NCBI GenBank assembly: GCA_010909165.1
Contig: VJWM01000011.1
Location: 372,001-436,000, forward strand
Length of the DNA stretch: 64,000 nucleotides
Direction: 5' to 3'
Source of the DNA: Anthoceros angustus
Taxonomy: Eukaryota; Streptophyta; Anthocerotopsida; Anthocerotales; Anthocerotaceae
Shown: piece after piece, positions 23,051 through 35,977 of the stretch
Layout of the letters: every line of letters begins with the position of its first letter
Numbering within the stretch: the stretch's first letter is position 1
The notes under the pieces: model-generated
Database searches by the model: none
What the model was told of the DNA's origin: nothing
The model's input: the letters and a program-made list of their open reading frames with translations, nothing else
Made by a program: the position numbers and the translations under genes

Positions 23051-24779
23051 TGAGAAGCTGGCCAATGTTATGACAAGGTCTCCTCAAGAGTAGTGACGTA
23101 CTCCATTTTTCAAAGACGGCCAAACATCGAACAAATTTTATTGTTTTTAAAATGGAAACGTTGATTTTGAGAGTTTTTGGAAAACAGGGCTAAAAAAACT
23201 GCACAGTTCAAATCCAAAACCGGCCCCCTACATCATCCACGAGATTATGTCGTCCATTTTCCCACCCTCAGATGGAGCATGGTTCAATAAAATGGCCTTT
23301 TCAGGGATAGAAAATAAGCATTCTTACAAATATGAGTATTGCAAGCCCTTTTACTTTTTTTTTTTCCATGTATTTTAATCTGTGCCACTATTTAGGAGAC
23401 ATTGCAAAAAAAACTAGTTGTACAAATAACGACTAATATGGAAAAATGCATATCATCAAGTGACATATTTGAGGGAGAATGTGTCTAGAGATGCTCGACT
23501 GTTTCGAGCCATACGCCCTCTTTGTAACAAAATCAAGGAACAATATTGTTAAAATACCTCTCAGAGTATATAATATCATATGTCATAAACATTCCTCACA
23601 TATAAACTATTCATAGAATAGAGTGAAGAGTTCAAACCTGAGGGCAGTGCTCTGTCCACCGATAGGCTTACTGAAGTCCTCTCCGAACCAAGCGAGATGG
23701 TCACCCATCACATGGCTCTATAACTGAAAAGAAAGGTATCGTTGAGTTAAAAAAAAATCGACGCTAAAGTTCACACTATCATGGCGGCTCGACTCAGTTT
23801 CAAGTTCCCCCAAACTGACGCCGTACCCGGAAGAGGACACGTTCATTCAAATGCCACTAGACATTCTGGTGGCATTCGACCCATAATAATAGCTATTCAA
23901 GGCACCTATGCTACCATAGAACCTCCCTACCCTTGAACTCCTAGGCTACAGATTGAAGCCTCTGCAAAACTCTAGCCCCTCCAAGCTCCGACTTTGGTCC
24001 TCTAGTGTGCAAAAAAGGTGTTCCAAAATCCAAGTTCAGGGTGTCCTTGCTAAAAAACCATTCCATCGATGCCTGTGGCATCCACCAACCTCACTACTCA
24101 AGGGCAAAAATAATAGAGCAAGGTGGAAAAACTTGGCTCCTCCTTCACTTCCATCCAACTTTGCGCTCCAAGTGCGAGAGCCGCCACCTATGTAGCAACC
24201 TTCATCCTCGTCAGCTATCGCAGGACTCCCGGGCAGCTGCAAGCGTCCGGGAAGCTGAGAACAACTCTATTGACAGGAATAAGTCCCCGGGCTCTTCCTT
24301 GACCTCTCCTTGCTTTGCCATGCTTTGCCGAAGCAGCTTTATCCTGCTCCTCGCCTTTGGAAACTCCGCCTTTGCAATCCCGAAGTCCTTGGACAGGTCC
24401 CTCGGCTTTGGCGTGCCCCTCCCTCCTCCTTCCGGAACTCTAAAGGGCTTGAGCCTCGAGCTTGAGCTTTGGGTTGGTTTCCAAACCTGATGTTAACAAG
24501 GGGCCCAAAAAGTATAGCAAGGCCCCAAAATTGCAACATAGTTGCAACATCATGGGGTCCAAATCTTAACCTAACGTGTATCATGGCTGCCCTTTTGAAT
24601 AGTAGGGATTGTTAATGACGGCCACATTGTGTGACAAATTTGCCAAATTTTGGGCAATTTGGTCGAAACTTGCTGGGACATGTCGCGCGGTGGCAGCATA
24701 GCGCTCATGACAAGGGGCCATGTGCCATGCTAATCAAGACGAAATTGCACTCACAACCCTGATTAAGACAAATCGTATT
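23051..24779. other. Unassigned, partly AT-rich
   Basis: A/T-rich in 23,090-23,760, then mixed. Open frames at 23,953-24,490 show no family signature. It may hold the terminus of the retrotransposon to its right, but I could not match a second LTR. Confidence 0.4.
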
Positions 24780-25884
24780 ACCGGGCTAACAAAACGACAG
24801 TGCCGACACTTTCAAACTGCGCAAATCGGCAGGTTTCTCTCGTTGTTTGTAAACCAGAAATCCTTCTTGAGGCCAGTGATCAAAAACCTGGTGCATGAAG
24901 AGGTGATGCTCCAACTTTCGAAACGCTCCCTCACAGTAACTGGTCCAGACAAATGTTTGTCTATTCATACCTTGCCCTGCAAGCTCAAACAAATCCCTGT
25001 GATCATACGGGAAGTTCTCGATGTTACATGTCTCATGATGAGACTCCACATATAGCAAAACGCTTAGCTCCAAGAATGTTTCGGCCTCCGGTTTTCCTCG
25101 ATTGTATTTGCGGACCAAAGGAACCCGCCACTTGTCCTCCCAAGGACATTGAAATTGAGGAACACTATCTTTGCGATCTTGACGGGTTTTGCGAGTGTAA
25201 TCCGCCTCTGGATCCATAACAAGCCAACTATCTCACGGAGTAGGTTGTTCTGCATGCGACCAAGCCTAGTGCATCGACCACAACAAAGCGCTGCTCCCCT
25301 TGGCAATCGGTGACGCCCGCATGAGTCAATTTCCCTTAGCGCCGGTACCAAAAGCGAACCACGCTATGCGACAATGAATGTCGGCGGCGCACGATTGCAC
25401 CATGGCGCCTTAACAACTCTTCACTGGAAACCTCCCACGCTCTCACGTTAGCTAGGCCTTTCACCGCTGGCCACAACAGCAATTTTGAGATCCGTGACAC
25501 AACGCTGGATACGCCTTGAAAACACAAGAATCGCCAATCGATGCTTGCGCCTTTACCCTTTTCGCTAGCTTGCTCCTTCGAGATCGGTGGATGCGCCTTG
25601 TTGGCGCCTACGCAATCCCTTACGAGTTGTGCAATCCTCGATTAGGTTTTGACCGTCACCCGTGCTTCTTCGCCCCAAGACCTTTTTGTCACTCCACCGC
25701 ACTTGTCCCTTCACCACCGGCCACACCCGTGACGGCCCGAGACCCCACTTTAGACAAGGAGCCTGGTTCTTCAACAAATCTCACACTCTCCCTCGTGTCA
25801 TCCGCTTCAGTCACCCCTTCACTCTCCACACGCTGTCGCGCGTTTATTGCCCAGACAACGACGACCGGGCTTTTGTGGGTAACC

Positions 25885-26307
25885 CTAATTTCTGGTGGCG
25901 GAGCCCGACTCTCGGGCGGGTGACATGCGGAGCTCCCCAGCTCGAGAATTTTGTGAAAGGCACCGATGGCAAAACCAATCTCCATCCGGAATCTCTTTGA
26001 GCGGTGGACGCAAACAAAAGATGTGATACCCACCGTTACACTGGTCACAGAGGAGCATTAGTTCAGGATCTGTGATGTGGCCACAAGAACCGCAAGGTAG
26101 GTCAACTGGTGGCCTCCACGCTTGTGGTTGCGTCCTTGTGTCAAGGTTGGGGAGGTGACAAGGCGCCAGATGCCGCATGTGCTCTTTGCATCGGCGACCA
26201 TCCCGCCCTCCACCATAATTTGCTCCGACACGCACTACGCGTAAGATTAAGCGACTGTACACGCCTAAGTGCCGGACGGTCGATGTCAGAATACACGAAA
26301 TCTCCAC
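25885..26307 (-). pseudogene. PHD finger at the 3' end of the Ty3/gypsy polyprotein
   Basis: An open stretch reads CKEHMRHLAPCHLPNLDT, then PCGSCGHITDPELMLLCDQC, NGGYHIFCLRPPLKEIPDGD and WFCHRC. The eight zinc ligands of a C4HC3 PHD finger are all present (codons spanning 25960-26097), with the expected aromatic residue before the last CxxC. PHD fingers bind histone tails. In chromoviruses a chromodomain sits at this position after the integrase, so a PHD finger here would be a plausible chromatin-targeting substitute (inference). The surrounding polyprotein is frameshifted. Confidence 0.85.
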
Positions 26308-26439
26308 TTCAAACTTTCTTGCTTTTGGTTTCCACGAACCGCCTCTTGTGGCATACCTAAGTTGATCCGGTCTTGTGCTATGGCGGATTGTCCATCGCCA
26401 TTGGCATTACCCGTTGGAATAACTCGCTCTGTTGCAACT

Positions 26440-27076
26440 CTAAAGGCACACCTCGGGATCCCGTGCCCGCCCACCTGCTTGAGTATGTCCGCCACAATGT
26501 TTGGCATCACCGCTCCGACCGAACATGATGTAATATGGGCTGAAGTTACCCAAGGTCAGACGCTTATCCTCAGAACCCAATGCCACATATGGCGGCAACT
26601 CATCCCAACAACTAGGCTCAACTTCGCATGATTTGGGTTTAATCCTTGAAGGTTTGAACCAACCGCCCGCCAACCCGCCTACCAGGATGATCTCGTGATG
26701 TCCGCCTGTGATCAATCGAGCTACGGTCACACAATATTGAAACTCACCTCCCATTGCCTCGTCCACAATACTCAAAGACAACTCCCATACCTACTAAGAA
26801 CACCTGCAAGAAGGCTCGCGGCGTATCGTGGAGCTCCTCACCGAAGGAAGGCCAGCTCAACCCACTTTGAAAAGTGTTCTATCATGAGCATCTGATTGCC
26901 GATTGCCGCTTGGTGGCCGTGACTCGAGCATCAAGTCTGGACCATCGAAGAAAAGCCCCACGATAGGTAATGAGTGCGGCATGACATCTTGACTATTAAA
27001 CACAGGCCTACGGCATCTGGCGCGCGCAGCCACCTTCTCCGCACGCATACATACTGGACAGTATGTGTTCTTAAGC
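26440..27076 (-). pseudogene. Integrase, C-terminal part, of the older Ty3/gypsy element
   Basis: Minus-strand pieces in order: the zinc-binding CPVC, a stretch corresponding to the catalytic core start (PIVGLFFDGPDL), and SCWDELPPYVALG with NFSPYYIMFGR, the conserved end of Ty3/gypsy integrases. The frame changes several times. Confidence 0.7.
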
Positions 27077-27079
27077 ATG
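27075..27079. repeat. Candidate target-site duplication GCATG (left)
   Basis: GCATG directly abuts the TGT that begins the left LTR. The same five bases occur at 42077-42081, just beyond the right LTR. Confidence 0.6.
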
Positions 27080-30000
27080 TGTGGCGCGACTTTTTGATGG
27101 CGGTAGCGCTCCCGTGTCGTTATGGGAAGAAGTCGTTCCCAAGGGAATGATAGGCTCCGTTTGCGTTTGAGTGATTCTTACCTCGCTTTCAACGTTCATC
27201 GCCTAACTACTGTAGCGTTCACCGTCAGGGTATGGCCAAGCGTTTGAGACCGTTAGCGTCCGTGCTCGTTCGTCACTCACACTTCGTCCTTTCCTCTCTC
27301 CACTCACTCGCTCATCAGAGGCGCGCGGGTTACCGGCCGGACCTCCTCCGTCGTTCAGGGCCTCTCCGTCCGGGCTCTGCCCTCCGGAGTTCCTCCGGCT
27401 CACGTTCTCGATTCGGTCTTTGGGTCGGCTCGGGCGAGCACGGGTCACGATCACCCTTCTGCACACACCACAACCCGTTAGGTCGTCACGGGACCACGAT
27501 CAATCTCCCGGTGCCGTGCACCTTTCGGTGACTCGGGACTCACGTTAGCAGAAGACACACAAAGGTGCAGAGCGGCATCAACACCAAGAAGATGATTTAT
27601 TGAGGCCTTGCCTCTTATACTACGCCGAAGGTCGGCGTCTTTATTACACCCTATTACGGTGAGGCCATTTCGGTATGCCCTAATCGGCCGCCTACCATCC
27701 TATTTCCCTCCTATCTCCTTGCCGGTGGTGGAAGGTGGGTTCATGATTGGTGGTCAATCTCCGTCGACCCTTGGCGCACCCAATCGGATGATCCGCGGTA
27801 GACCCCTCCTTTCCCGGAATCCTGCCGGGTTGGGCTGCGTGGCGGCCGACCCGTTACCACAGTCATCCTCCCGGCCTTCCTGGGTCCCCCCCTCGTGGGG
27901 CCATGTCGGCTCCCCTAGTAAGTCGGGACTCCTCCTTCTGGGGTCCGGACCTCGGGGTCGGTCTCGACTCGAACTGAACTCAGGTCGGTTTATTTCCGGT
28001 CGGCCGGTGGGTCGGCCTCTCTCGGGTTCGGACCTCGGGGTCCGTCTTGGTCCGATCTCCAAACTCGGACCCCTTCACATGGACCTCGTCGCTAGGTCCT
28101 CCTCCTTACCCCGACCCTTGTCTTGGTTGGGTTGGCTCCCCTTGCACCCTCGGGCCCTCACCCCCCTCGGATCGGGTGGTGGTGAACTTACCTTGGGGTC
28201 AGCTGCGTCCTCCTCCTCCGGGCTCCCTCCTTGCTGTCGTCTCAAGCAGGGCCCCTAGGGTCCTGTCTTGTCCGTGCCCTTCCCCTCAGGGCCTTCCAGG
28301 GGCCGTCTTGGCGGCGAGGCCTCCGCCAGGAGCTCGGTGTGGTAATAGGCAAAGTCCGAATCCACTTCTTTGGATTGCCTCTTCCACGTGTGCGGAGCAC
28401 CCGATCTCGCCATGTGCTCGGGGCCGCTGCCCGCTTGTTGCTCCACCTCCCGCCTTGGGTGCGGTGCCTCGGTCACCTCCCATGATCGTCGGCATGCTCA
28501 CTCCCCCTCCCCGTTTAGTTCAGCCGACACGCCTTAGCGTTCCCCTTCCTCGGTGGACGGCGGCTTCTTATGCCTTCCGGCGCCCTCGCCTCCTTGTCCA
28601 TTGGCTTAACTCGCCATCTCCGCTCGGGCGGTGAACCTGCGGCGTGCGGGCTTCCGCCCTTTTCCATCTCGGCGGCGTCCTCCACTTCCATGTCGCTCGT
28701 CATGCAGGCCGGAGCCGCTCTATCTCCTGCGTTCGCGACCATGTCCTGACTACCATTCCTCTCAATGATAGTTTGGGCTGCTCAAAGTCTCCTTGAGTCC
28801 TCCATCTCCCTGCTGCTCCACCTCCGGGGAGTCGGAATCCTCCACCTCCTTGTGGCACTTCTTGGGCTGGTTGGTCCGCTCCGCCTCCTCCATCTTGAGG
28901 CGGCGCTCTATCTCGCTCGAAGTCTTGGATTCTCCCATTGAGAATTCCTTGCTCCGTCGTCTTGGGTTGTAACTCCAAGGTGTCCTTCTTGTCCTCCAAC
29001 TCCTCGCCTCCCTTCTACCTCTGCATGCGCCACAGGGTCCCCGATTTCCGGGTCTCCTCCAGTGTTTGCCTCGCTTGGCCGTGTGCTGCTCCAGCACTTG
29101 CTCGGCCTTGATTGGCCGTGGCTCTCTCGGCCGCCTCCCTCCAGTTCGATCACGCCGATAGTGATCGCGATCGGCTCGCCGTGGCCTCGCCTCCTTGGCC
29201 ACCTTCACAGCCTCTCCGGCTTGGCTCTGGTCGGTCAGCCTCCTCGCCCATCCGCCCGCTCGCCGGGCGTCCTCCTTCTGTGCGCTCGCCCCTCACTGCG
29301 AGGTCCTCCGGCGCTTGGGCCTCCTTGCCCCTTTGTTCCTCCGGTGAAGGAATTTGTCCGGTCCTTGCGGATGGACGGACCTCCCTCTCCGCTCCGGCGT
29401 TTCCCTTCCTCAATCCGAGCTTGGCCTTCCTTCTCCTCCCTCCAAGCTCACGGAGGAGTACCATGCGCCTCGGGTGGCTTCTACCTCCAGGTCTTCTCGG
29501 CCATCCGAGACCCCAGGCAGTCCATGGCGGTAGCAGGACCACGTGTTTCTTCCACGGCTGATGAGGCTCCACAAAGTCCGTGGCGGGGGGCATCTCCGGT
29601 CCCAGGACCTCCATCCCATGTCGAAGTCTGGGTTCTCCGGACCTAATCGGGACCCTTAGGTCACGAGTCTTCTCGGGCTTCCCCTCCTTGGCCCTTTTGG
29701 CGCGAGCTCCTTCTCGCCCTTTTCCTCCACAGGGCTCGGAGGAGGTGAGGGGTCAGAGCAAGCCTTTGCCCCTTCACGGCGGCAGGACCCGGCTCGGGGA
29801 TGCTGTTGCGGTGTCCTCCGCTCCACAGGCGTCCTTTACGCCCTCCTTCTTCTTCCTCCGCTTCTTGCCACTCGTGGCGGGGAAGAAGTTGGCACCGGGG
29901 TGCCCGTTGGTAGCCGTGGTCTTGCGTCTCTTGGCTCCTCTCACAGTCCGTGGGGCTCCTCGGTATGGCGTGGCGGCTGGAGGGGTCGGGCGCTTCTGCT

Positions 30001-31393
30001 GGGGGCTGCTGGTTGGGGCACGAAGGAGGAGGCGGGGAATTTCTTCCATACTTCCACAGGTGGTGAGGGGTCCGTTCAGCGTATGGAGTCAGGAATCCTC
30101 GATCGTCCTCCTCCGTCCGTTTGGCTTTGACGGCCTCCTCCCTCGGCGCCCTTGCCGCTCCACTTCCGGGGGCCTCGGTCCTTTCGGCGCTCGCTCAAGC
30201 TCTCCTTCCTTGAGGAGCTCGAAATGCCCCATACATGGATCGGTATGGGGCGGCCCAGATAAGCGAGGCTTCGGTCACGAGCTTGCGAGCCTCACAGCTA
30301 AGCCAGGCGAAGATAATCCTTCCGGTCGCCCTCTTCCCCGCTGCGTGCGGGGAATACTAGATTATCACCAAGGTGATCCACCTTGGTGAGTAGGTTCGAT
30401 GGACAATGATCCGGGCCACCCTTACTCGGCATCGGCGGGTCGGATGTCCAACCGTTGGTGGTCGTTCGTCGAGCCTTAGCATTCTGGCGGCTGGCCCTAT
30501 CTTCCCCTTCGCCTTGAGGGCTCGGCACCACTCCCCTCTTCCTCCTTGGGCGGTTGTAGGCGCCTCGGGACCTCAAGGTCCATCGCCTTGGGTCCTCCGG
30601 AGGTTCTTGGACCGCACCTCCTTGTTGACCGCCGGCATCTTCGGGCAAACTCCGGACGGTGACTGTCAAATGTCGGACCATGGAACATCCAAATGCCACT
30701 CCACCAATTCTCCCGCTTCCGGGCCGGGCCCAAAGTCCGGATAGCGCGGGTCACAATGTTGCGCTCCACAAGGTTCCATGGCTCCCAAACTTCCGCGGGC
30801 TTTTGGGTGCCATCGCCTTCTCCTCCTTGGTTGCTGGCAGCCGAGGCTGGCACGTTCTTGCGCGTTCGCTCCGCCTCAGCGGTGAGCGCGCCGAGCGTCA
30901 GTGTCCCAGATACCGGAGCGGTTGCGGGCGCAAGAGATCGCGGTGTCTCGCGCGGTAGACCTTCTTGCGACCACGCCGGGAGGCCGGCGGCGGGCGCCTC
31001 TTCCACTGTCCGTAGCGCAGTGCGCTTCACTCGGCCCCTCGCTGCCGCGTACTGCGGCCCACGCCGTGCTGCGCCCTCGGCGGCGGCGTGAATACTGCCT
31101 GGCTGGATTCAGTCTGACGGCATGCCGTCCTCCACTCGGTCGTCCGTGGCGTCGCCTGTCGTCCCACGGCTCAACTTCTAAGTTACTTTCCAGGCGTACT
31201 TATCTGCTCACGGAGTGGGTCCGGACTTATCCGTTACCGCGCGCCATAGTAGGTCTGATGCGTTCCTCACTCTCGGGAGTATACTCAGTGCGTCCGAGTG
31301 CTATCATGCTTATTTCCTCCTTTTTTCCTCATTTTATCCTTCTCACAAAAAACAAAACCCTACCTAATTTCTAACCCCGAAGTCCAGTCCACA
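27080..31393 (-). repeat. 3' LTR of the nested element (4.3 kb)
   Basis: It begins TGTGGCGCGACT and ends near AGTCCACA (TGT...ACA). It aligns along its length with 36,641-42,076. On the minus strand a TATA-like GTATAAGAGG (27,610-27,620) and AATAAA (27,596-27,601) lie close together near the U5-proximal end. The rest is GC-rich and contains minus-strand gag-like coding remnants. Confidence 0.8.
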
Positions 31394-31902
31394 TACTCCC
31401 TTCTCACTGTTGGCGTCTCGCCAACACTAAGCGTGTACTTTTCACCCGCCATCCGTTCAGTGGGCGGCAATTCACCATCCAAGCTGCCGGTGAGCGGACC
31501 CATTGGGGAATACCGTCGACTTGGTAAGGTCCCATCCATCGTGGGTGGAGTTTACAGGAAGTGCATATATGTATCGTAAAGGGGCGGATCTCCCTCCTTC
31601 ACATACTCCACGATTCTAAAACGCTCATGCCACTTGCGTTGATTACATGCAGATTGCATTATTGCGCCTCTTCCGGTCCTCCGTGTCTTGCACAAACCCT
31701 AGCAACGCTCCGGTTGGCTCTCTTCATCCGTTAAGCGCCTTTCCATCATGACCGGGTGTTGGCACCTCAAACTCGCCGGCATAGCGGTGAGTGCCCATAG
31801 GTCGAATGTCTGGAGTTCGTTGCGTGGTTACCTTCTGCCGTTACGAGCGCCCATAGCGCGATGGCGACTTTGTATCGATCGTGCGCATAGTTAACCGTCG
31901 AC
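31394..31902 (-). other. Internal region next to the 3' LTR
   Basis: On the minus strand the sequence just before the LTR is purine-rich (GAGAAGGGAG), as expected for a polypurine tract. No domain is visible in the remainder. Confidence 0.5.
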
Positions 31903-32211
31903 TTATTGAGGATCGGCGAGATAAGTCCATTGGTCTTCTCCGTCGATCCGTTGGCCTTGGTTAGGGGCGTTTTCGATGTGTGATGCGAAATAGTCCGTCA
32001 TTGCGGTTATCACATCATTGAGGAAATGGGTTCCCGATCGCTTACAGCGGACACCCATACCTTGTGATGATGTTTCGTGAGGAATTTGGCCACCGTGCTC
32101 GCGGTCCGTTCGTAGCGCTTCAACCCACAGGTCGATGGTCGTTGCCACCAAGATGTACCGCTTGTGTGCAGTGGTTGGTATATAGGTCCAAAGTCGATGC
32201 CCACTTCTCAA
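31903..32211 (-). pseudogene. Integrase core fragment, nested element
   Basis: The minus frame shows PTTAHKRYILVATTIDLWVE, then GTHFLNDVI, matching the D-x-n-F/GTHF core of Ty3/gypsy integrases. The frame shifts inside the domain. Confidence 0.75.
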
Positions 32212-32775
32212 AAGGCGCTAGTGCTAGTATGGGCACTAACGGCCATTGAGTTGTGATCGGCTTCCGATCCGACAAGCATCACACTTCTTCACAATTGGTG
32301 TGTTTCCCCATACATGGTGGGCCACGGTACCCGACCTCAAGATTTTCTTGGTGGTGACTGCTGCATAATGTCCACCACCTAGTCCTTCGTGCATCCCTTT
32401 ATTACCACCTCCGTTTCACTTTGTTGGGTACCTTCGTTCCACCGTCGGCCACCTTAAAGATGCACCGTTATACTCAAAAGGCGGCGTAGTGCACAAAGGC
32501 TGGACCAGTTCGATTCGTTGGTAGCTCCATCTCCCATAGGTACCGTTCCAACTCCGTAAGAGGCCGCCCGTCGCTCCCTTCTCCCGCGTGGGTCGTCACC
32601 GACGGGTTTGTCCGTGTGCTCCTCTACCTCCTCCTCTATCGCGCCACCAATTCCTCATCAGGAAGGCGTCCTCTTGATCCTGCGGGGCGGGCTCGTCTTT
32701 AACTGGACAAGAAGTCGTTGGTGTTGCGCCTTGCCTAGTCTCCACCTCAAATGTGAACTCCACAGCAGAATCCAC

Positions 32776-33840
32776 CTAATCCGTCGGGACAAATGCCTTG
32801 TTCACCAAATGCTTGGTAGCAGTGATCAACATAGAACACAAACTCATTGGGCGGAAGGTAGTGTCAATTTTTCTTAGCGTATACCATTCCAATGCCTCTC
32901 GCTCCGTAGTAGTGTACCTCAGTTCGCGTCGTGGTGTCTTCAGTAGTAGATTGGGTGATCCCTCGTTTATCATCTTTTGGTGAGCACTACTCGATGGTGA
33001 CACATCCACGTACACATGGAATCGCTTCCCCGGTCCAGGTCCTTTGAGTCTTGGGGCCGACAGTGCAGAGGTCTCTGAATCGCCTCCCCTTTACGGCGTC
33101 GGGTCCATTCCTCCTCCTTCTGAGTAGCTCAGTGCTGGAGGCCCTTTGCAAAATCTTGTATGAAAGCCTATAGTAACCCACCATGCCGGAATCCCGTAAC
33201 TCCTTCAAGTTCGTTGGTGGGCTGCGAGGGCGGATGACTTTCACCTTGTCTTGGTCCACCTCTATCCCTCTCTTGACACTCGGTGCCCCAACAAGATTCC
33301 CTCTGTCATGCAGTAGCATTTCTCGGGATGCGAGCCGGTTGAGTCTCCTACATCGTTCCAAACACTTCCGCAAATGTCACGTGTTTGTCCTCCTCCGTGC
33401 ACAGTCGTCCAAGAACACCTCCATGAAGTCCCTCGGAATTCCGGAAGACATTGGTCACCATCCGCATAAATGATCCGGGTGCTCTGTCATCCGAAGGCAC
33501 TCCGTTTGTAGGCAAGCGTCCCCACTCCGTGGTGAATGTTGTCTTATCGGTCACTCCCTTAGGTGGTTGTAGCCGAATGGCCGTCAAGAAGGAGTAGGTA
33601 CTCGGCTGCCACCTTTGTCAATATGTCGTCCACAAAGGGCATGGGAAATGGTCCTTTTAGTGGCGGCGTTAAGCTCCGATCTCGAGACCCGAATCCCTTC
33701 TTTGTTTCTTGCGACCACAATGGCGCCACCCACTCCATTCACGATTGGGAAGATGATGTCGCTTCCGGATACTTATCCGGGACTTCCTTGACCTTGGCGA
33801 GTGCTTGGGATTGATTTATCTTGCCCTAATCCGAGCAGGC
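32776..33840 (-). pseudogene. Reverse transcriptase-RNase H, nested element
   Basis: Minus-strand fragments in order from the right: KKGFGSRDRSLTPPLKGPFP; TEWGRLPTNGVPSD and APGSFMRMVTNVFRN (RT fingers/palm); the palm catalytic box area near 33,370-33,400, which is frameshifted; the connection region (DKVKVIRPRSPPTNLKEL); and RNase H with RRELRYTTTEREALEW and LVNKAFVPTD. Confidence 0.8.
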
Positions 33841-35977
33841 ACGCTCACGGCTTCAGATCTATCCGGTGTTAGCTTGTTTGAATGCCTTCATATGTGACCT
33901 TGAAAGCGAACACCTCATTCCCCAACAATCGCGTGAGGTCTTGTTTAACTCATGGCATGCCCTTGCGAATTTTAGGAATTTCCTGGGCGAACCTCCACGT
34001 CTTCCACATCGTCGGGTTGGTCTCTCTTTCCTCGCTTCGTCCGCCATCATCCTCCATCAGGGTTCATCTTCACGCATTCCCCATTCTCGGAAGAGTTCGT
34101 GAGTGAAGCAGTTACTTCTTGGGTCCTCCTCATCGAGGGTTCCCCTCTTGTTGTCCTCCGCGACTTCCACTTGACGGTGATCACCTCGCTCCAAAGGTCC
34201 CCTCGATAGTCCATTTCTTCCCCACCAGATTTTGGGAAAGGGTAGTCCTCATTCGTATCCTCGCGTTCATCGTCCCCCTTGTCTTGAGGTGTACCCCTCT
34301 GGTCTTGTGGTTTCCACAGTATGTGTCCTTACTCAGTGTCGCTACCGTCCTTCCCTCACCTTGGATCCCAGTCCAGCGGCAGTGTATTTCCTTCCGTCAA
34401 GTGTAGTTTTTTGTCGGCGAGGCCCAAGGCCGCTAGCAGGACCTCATACCCCGGTCCCGTGTCGAATGAAATCTAATGTATAGGGGCTCCGCTATGGTGG
34501 CTTGGACTCGGACAACTCCCCTGCTGGCGCTCGCGCGACATGTCCGCCATCCGAGGGTTTTGGTGGATGGCTCGAAGGTGGTGAACCCGGCCGTCTTGCG
34601 GTGGCCTCGGTGATGAGGTTCACTCGACCCGTGTCTAGAGCACGTTTTTAATTACGCAATTTCCACTGCTGGCGGTCCGTATGAGATCGACCCTTACCTC
34701 CACGTTCTTGCCCTTAGGACCAAGGAGTTCCGGCGTGGTTGCGTTTCCACGATGGCCTTCCGGACTTCACAGCCGATGCCGGGTTGTCTTTTAACAAGCG
34801 CCTAAGGGACACCAAGTGTTGTTGGTCCATCATCAAGTCGGCCACCTTGAAAGGGCGGGTGGTTCTCCTGCGTCGCGTCGCCTTGTCTCCTCGGCGTTTG
34901 GCCCTTCTTGTGTGGTGGTCGGACCCAGGTCTGTCGGAGTTCTTCTTGAAGCATCTCGGTCACTTCGACCACATCCGGTGGAAGCGTTGCCGTGGGTGAG
35001 TCCGCTTCTCGGAGACTCCGGTGGCTTTTGGGGTTCTTCTCTGGCGGGGCTGCCGGTTAACTCGTCCTCTTTGGCGGGTTCGGCTTCAGTGTTAGTCCTC
35101 CGATCCGTGGGACTATCCCATTTTCTTCCTCTTCTGTCTCCTTTCCTTCGCTCCTTGGCGACTCGGGTTGACACTTCCGGTACCTCGGTCCGCCTTCTTC
35201 TCCTTGGCGAACTTGCCCGTACCACCTCGTTCGAGCTCCTCGGTGCCTCCTCCCACTCCGATTGTCGTCTTCAATTTTATGCGCCTTAGGGAGGGCGTGG
35301 TGGTCGCGGCTCCCAGTGGGGTGGCGTGGCGTACCGTCCTCGGCGAGGATTCGGACCCAGTCTGCATGTGCCCTTCTGATCTCCACCGCGTTCAAAGTCC
35401 CGTTGCCTTGCGGTGGGGTATGGGCGTTGGAGTAGTGTCCGGGGTTCCACAGTTCCAGACCACGCCGCCGAGAATTCTGGAGGCTCCCATGCGTTGCGCA
35501 TCGGAGGGGTGTATGGATGGACTCGTAGGATACGTCTTGTACGCGGGGTCTTCTTGGTATGCATCCTCCCCCCCGGGTCCTCCTCCCTCTCACAGTTCCG
35601 GGTGCGGAGGCGTTGGCCCATGTTGACACACACACCGCATAAATGAGTCACCGTGGTGGCCACCTTGCGTCTTTATCCTTTACGTTGATCGTCAACTCTT
35701 CACCTCTTCATTACCCGTTCTAGATCTCTCGGTCCCTCCGCTACCTCTTTCAAAGGGCGGGGTCGGACCTCTCTTTGCATCACCTCACTCTCCTTTTTTC
35801 CAGGACTTCTTCTTGTTTTCGGTTCTTCTTCATGACTTCGGATTCTTGAGTCCTCTTCCTCTTCCTCCGTGCCTCGGTCTCATCCTCCTCTCCAGGGTTC
35901 TTCATCTTGATTCCAGGCCTTCTCTTTCTTCTTCTTTCCTCCTGGAGAGTCCTCGGCGTCGTTGGTGCATCGATTCT
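33841..35977 (-). other. Internal region between gag and RT, nested element
   Basis: Expected to hold protease and the C-terminal part of gag. Minus-strand frames such as 35,057-35,635 are rich in E, R and K, but I cannot identify the protease active site. Confidence 0.5.

Larger units (their letters stand above)
24780..27079 (-). mobile_element. Older Ty3/gypsy element, 3' part (integrase end and PHD finger)
   Basis: This is the minus-strand continuation of the element at 42,077-47,590, interrupted by the younger insertion. The integrase resumes at about 27,070 with TYCPVCMRAEKVAARARC (zinc-binding region) and ends near 26,500 with WDELPPYVALG and SPYYIMFGR. The PHD finger follows. The end near 24.8 kb is approximate: frames at 24,786-25,350 are retrotransposon-like in context but I do not recognise them. 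Many frameshifts are present, so it is inactive. Confidence 0.7.

Noticed and set aside
27608-30389. Plus-strand ORFs of 195-269 codons in the LTRs
   Set aside because: GC-rich sequence keeps frames open by chance; the recognisable peptides and the element's other genes are on the minus strand, and the plus frames are not conserved between the two LTRs.
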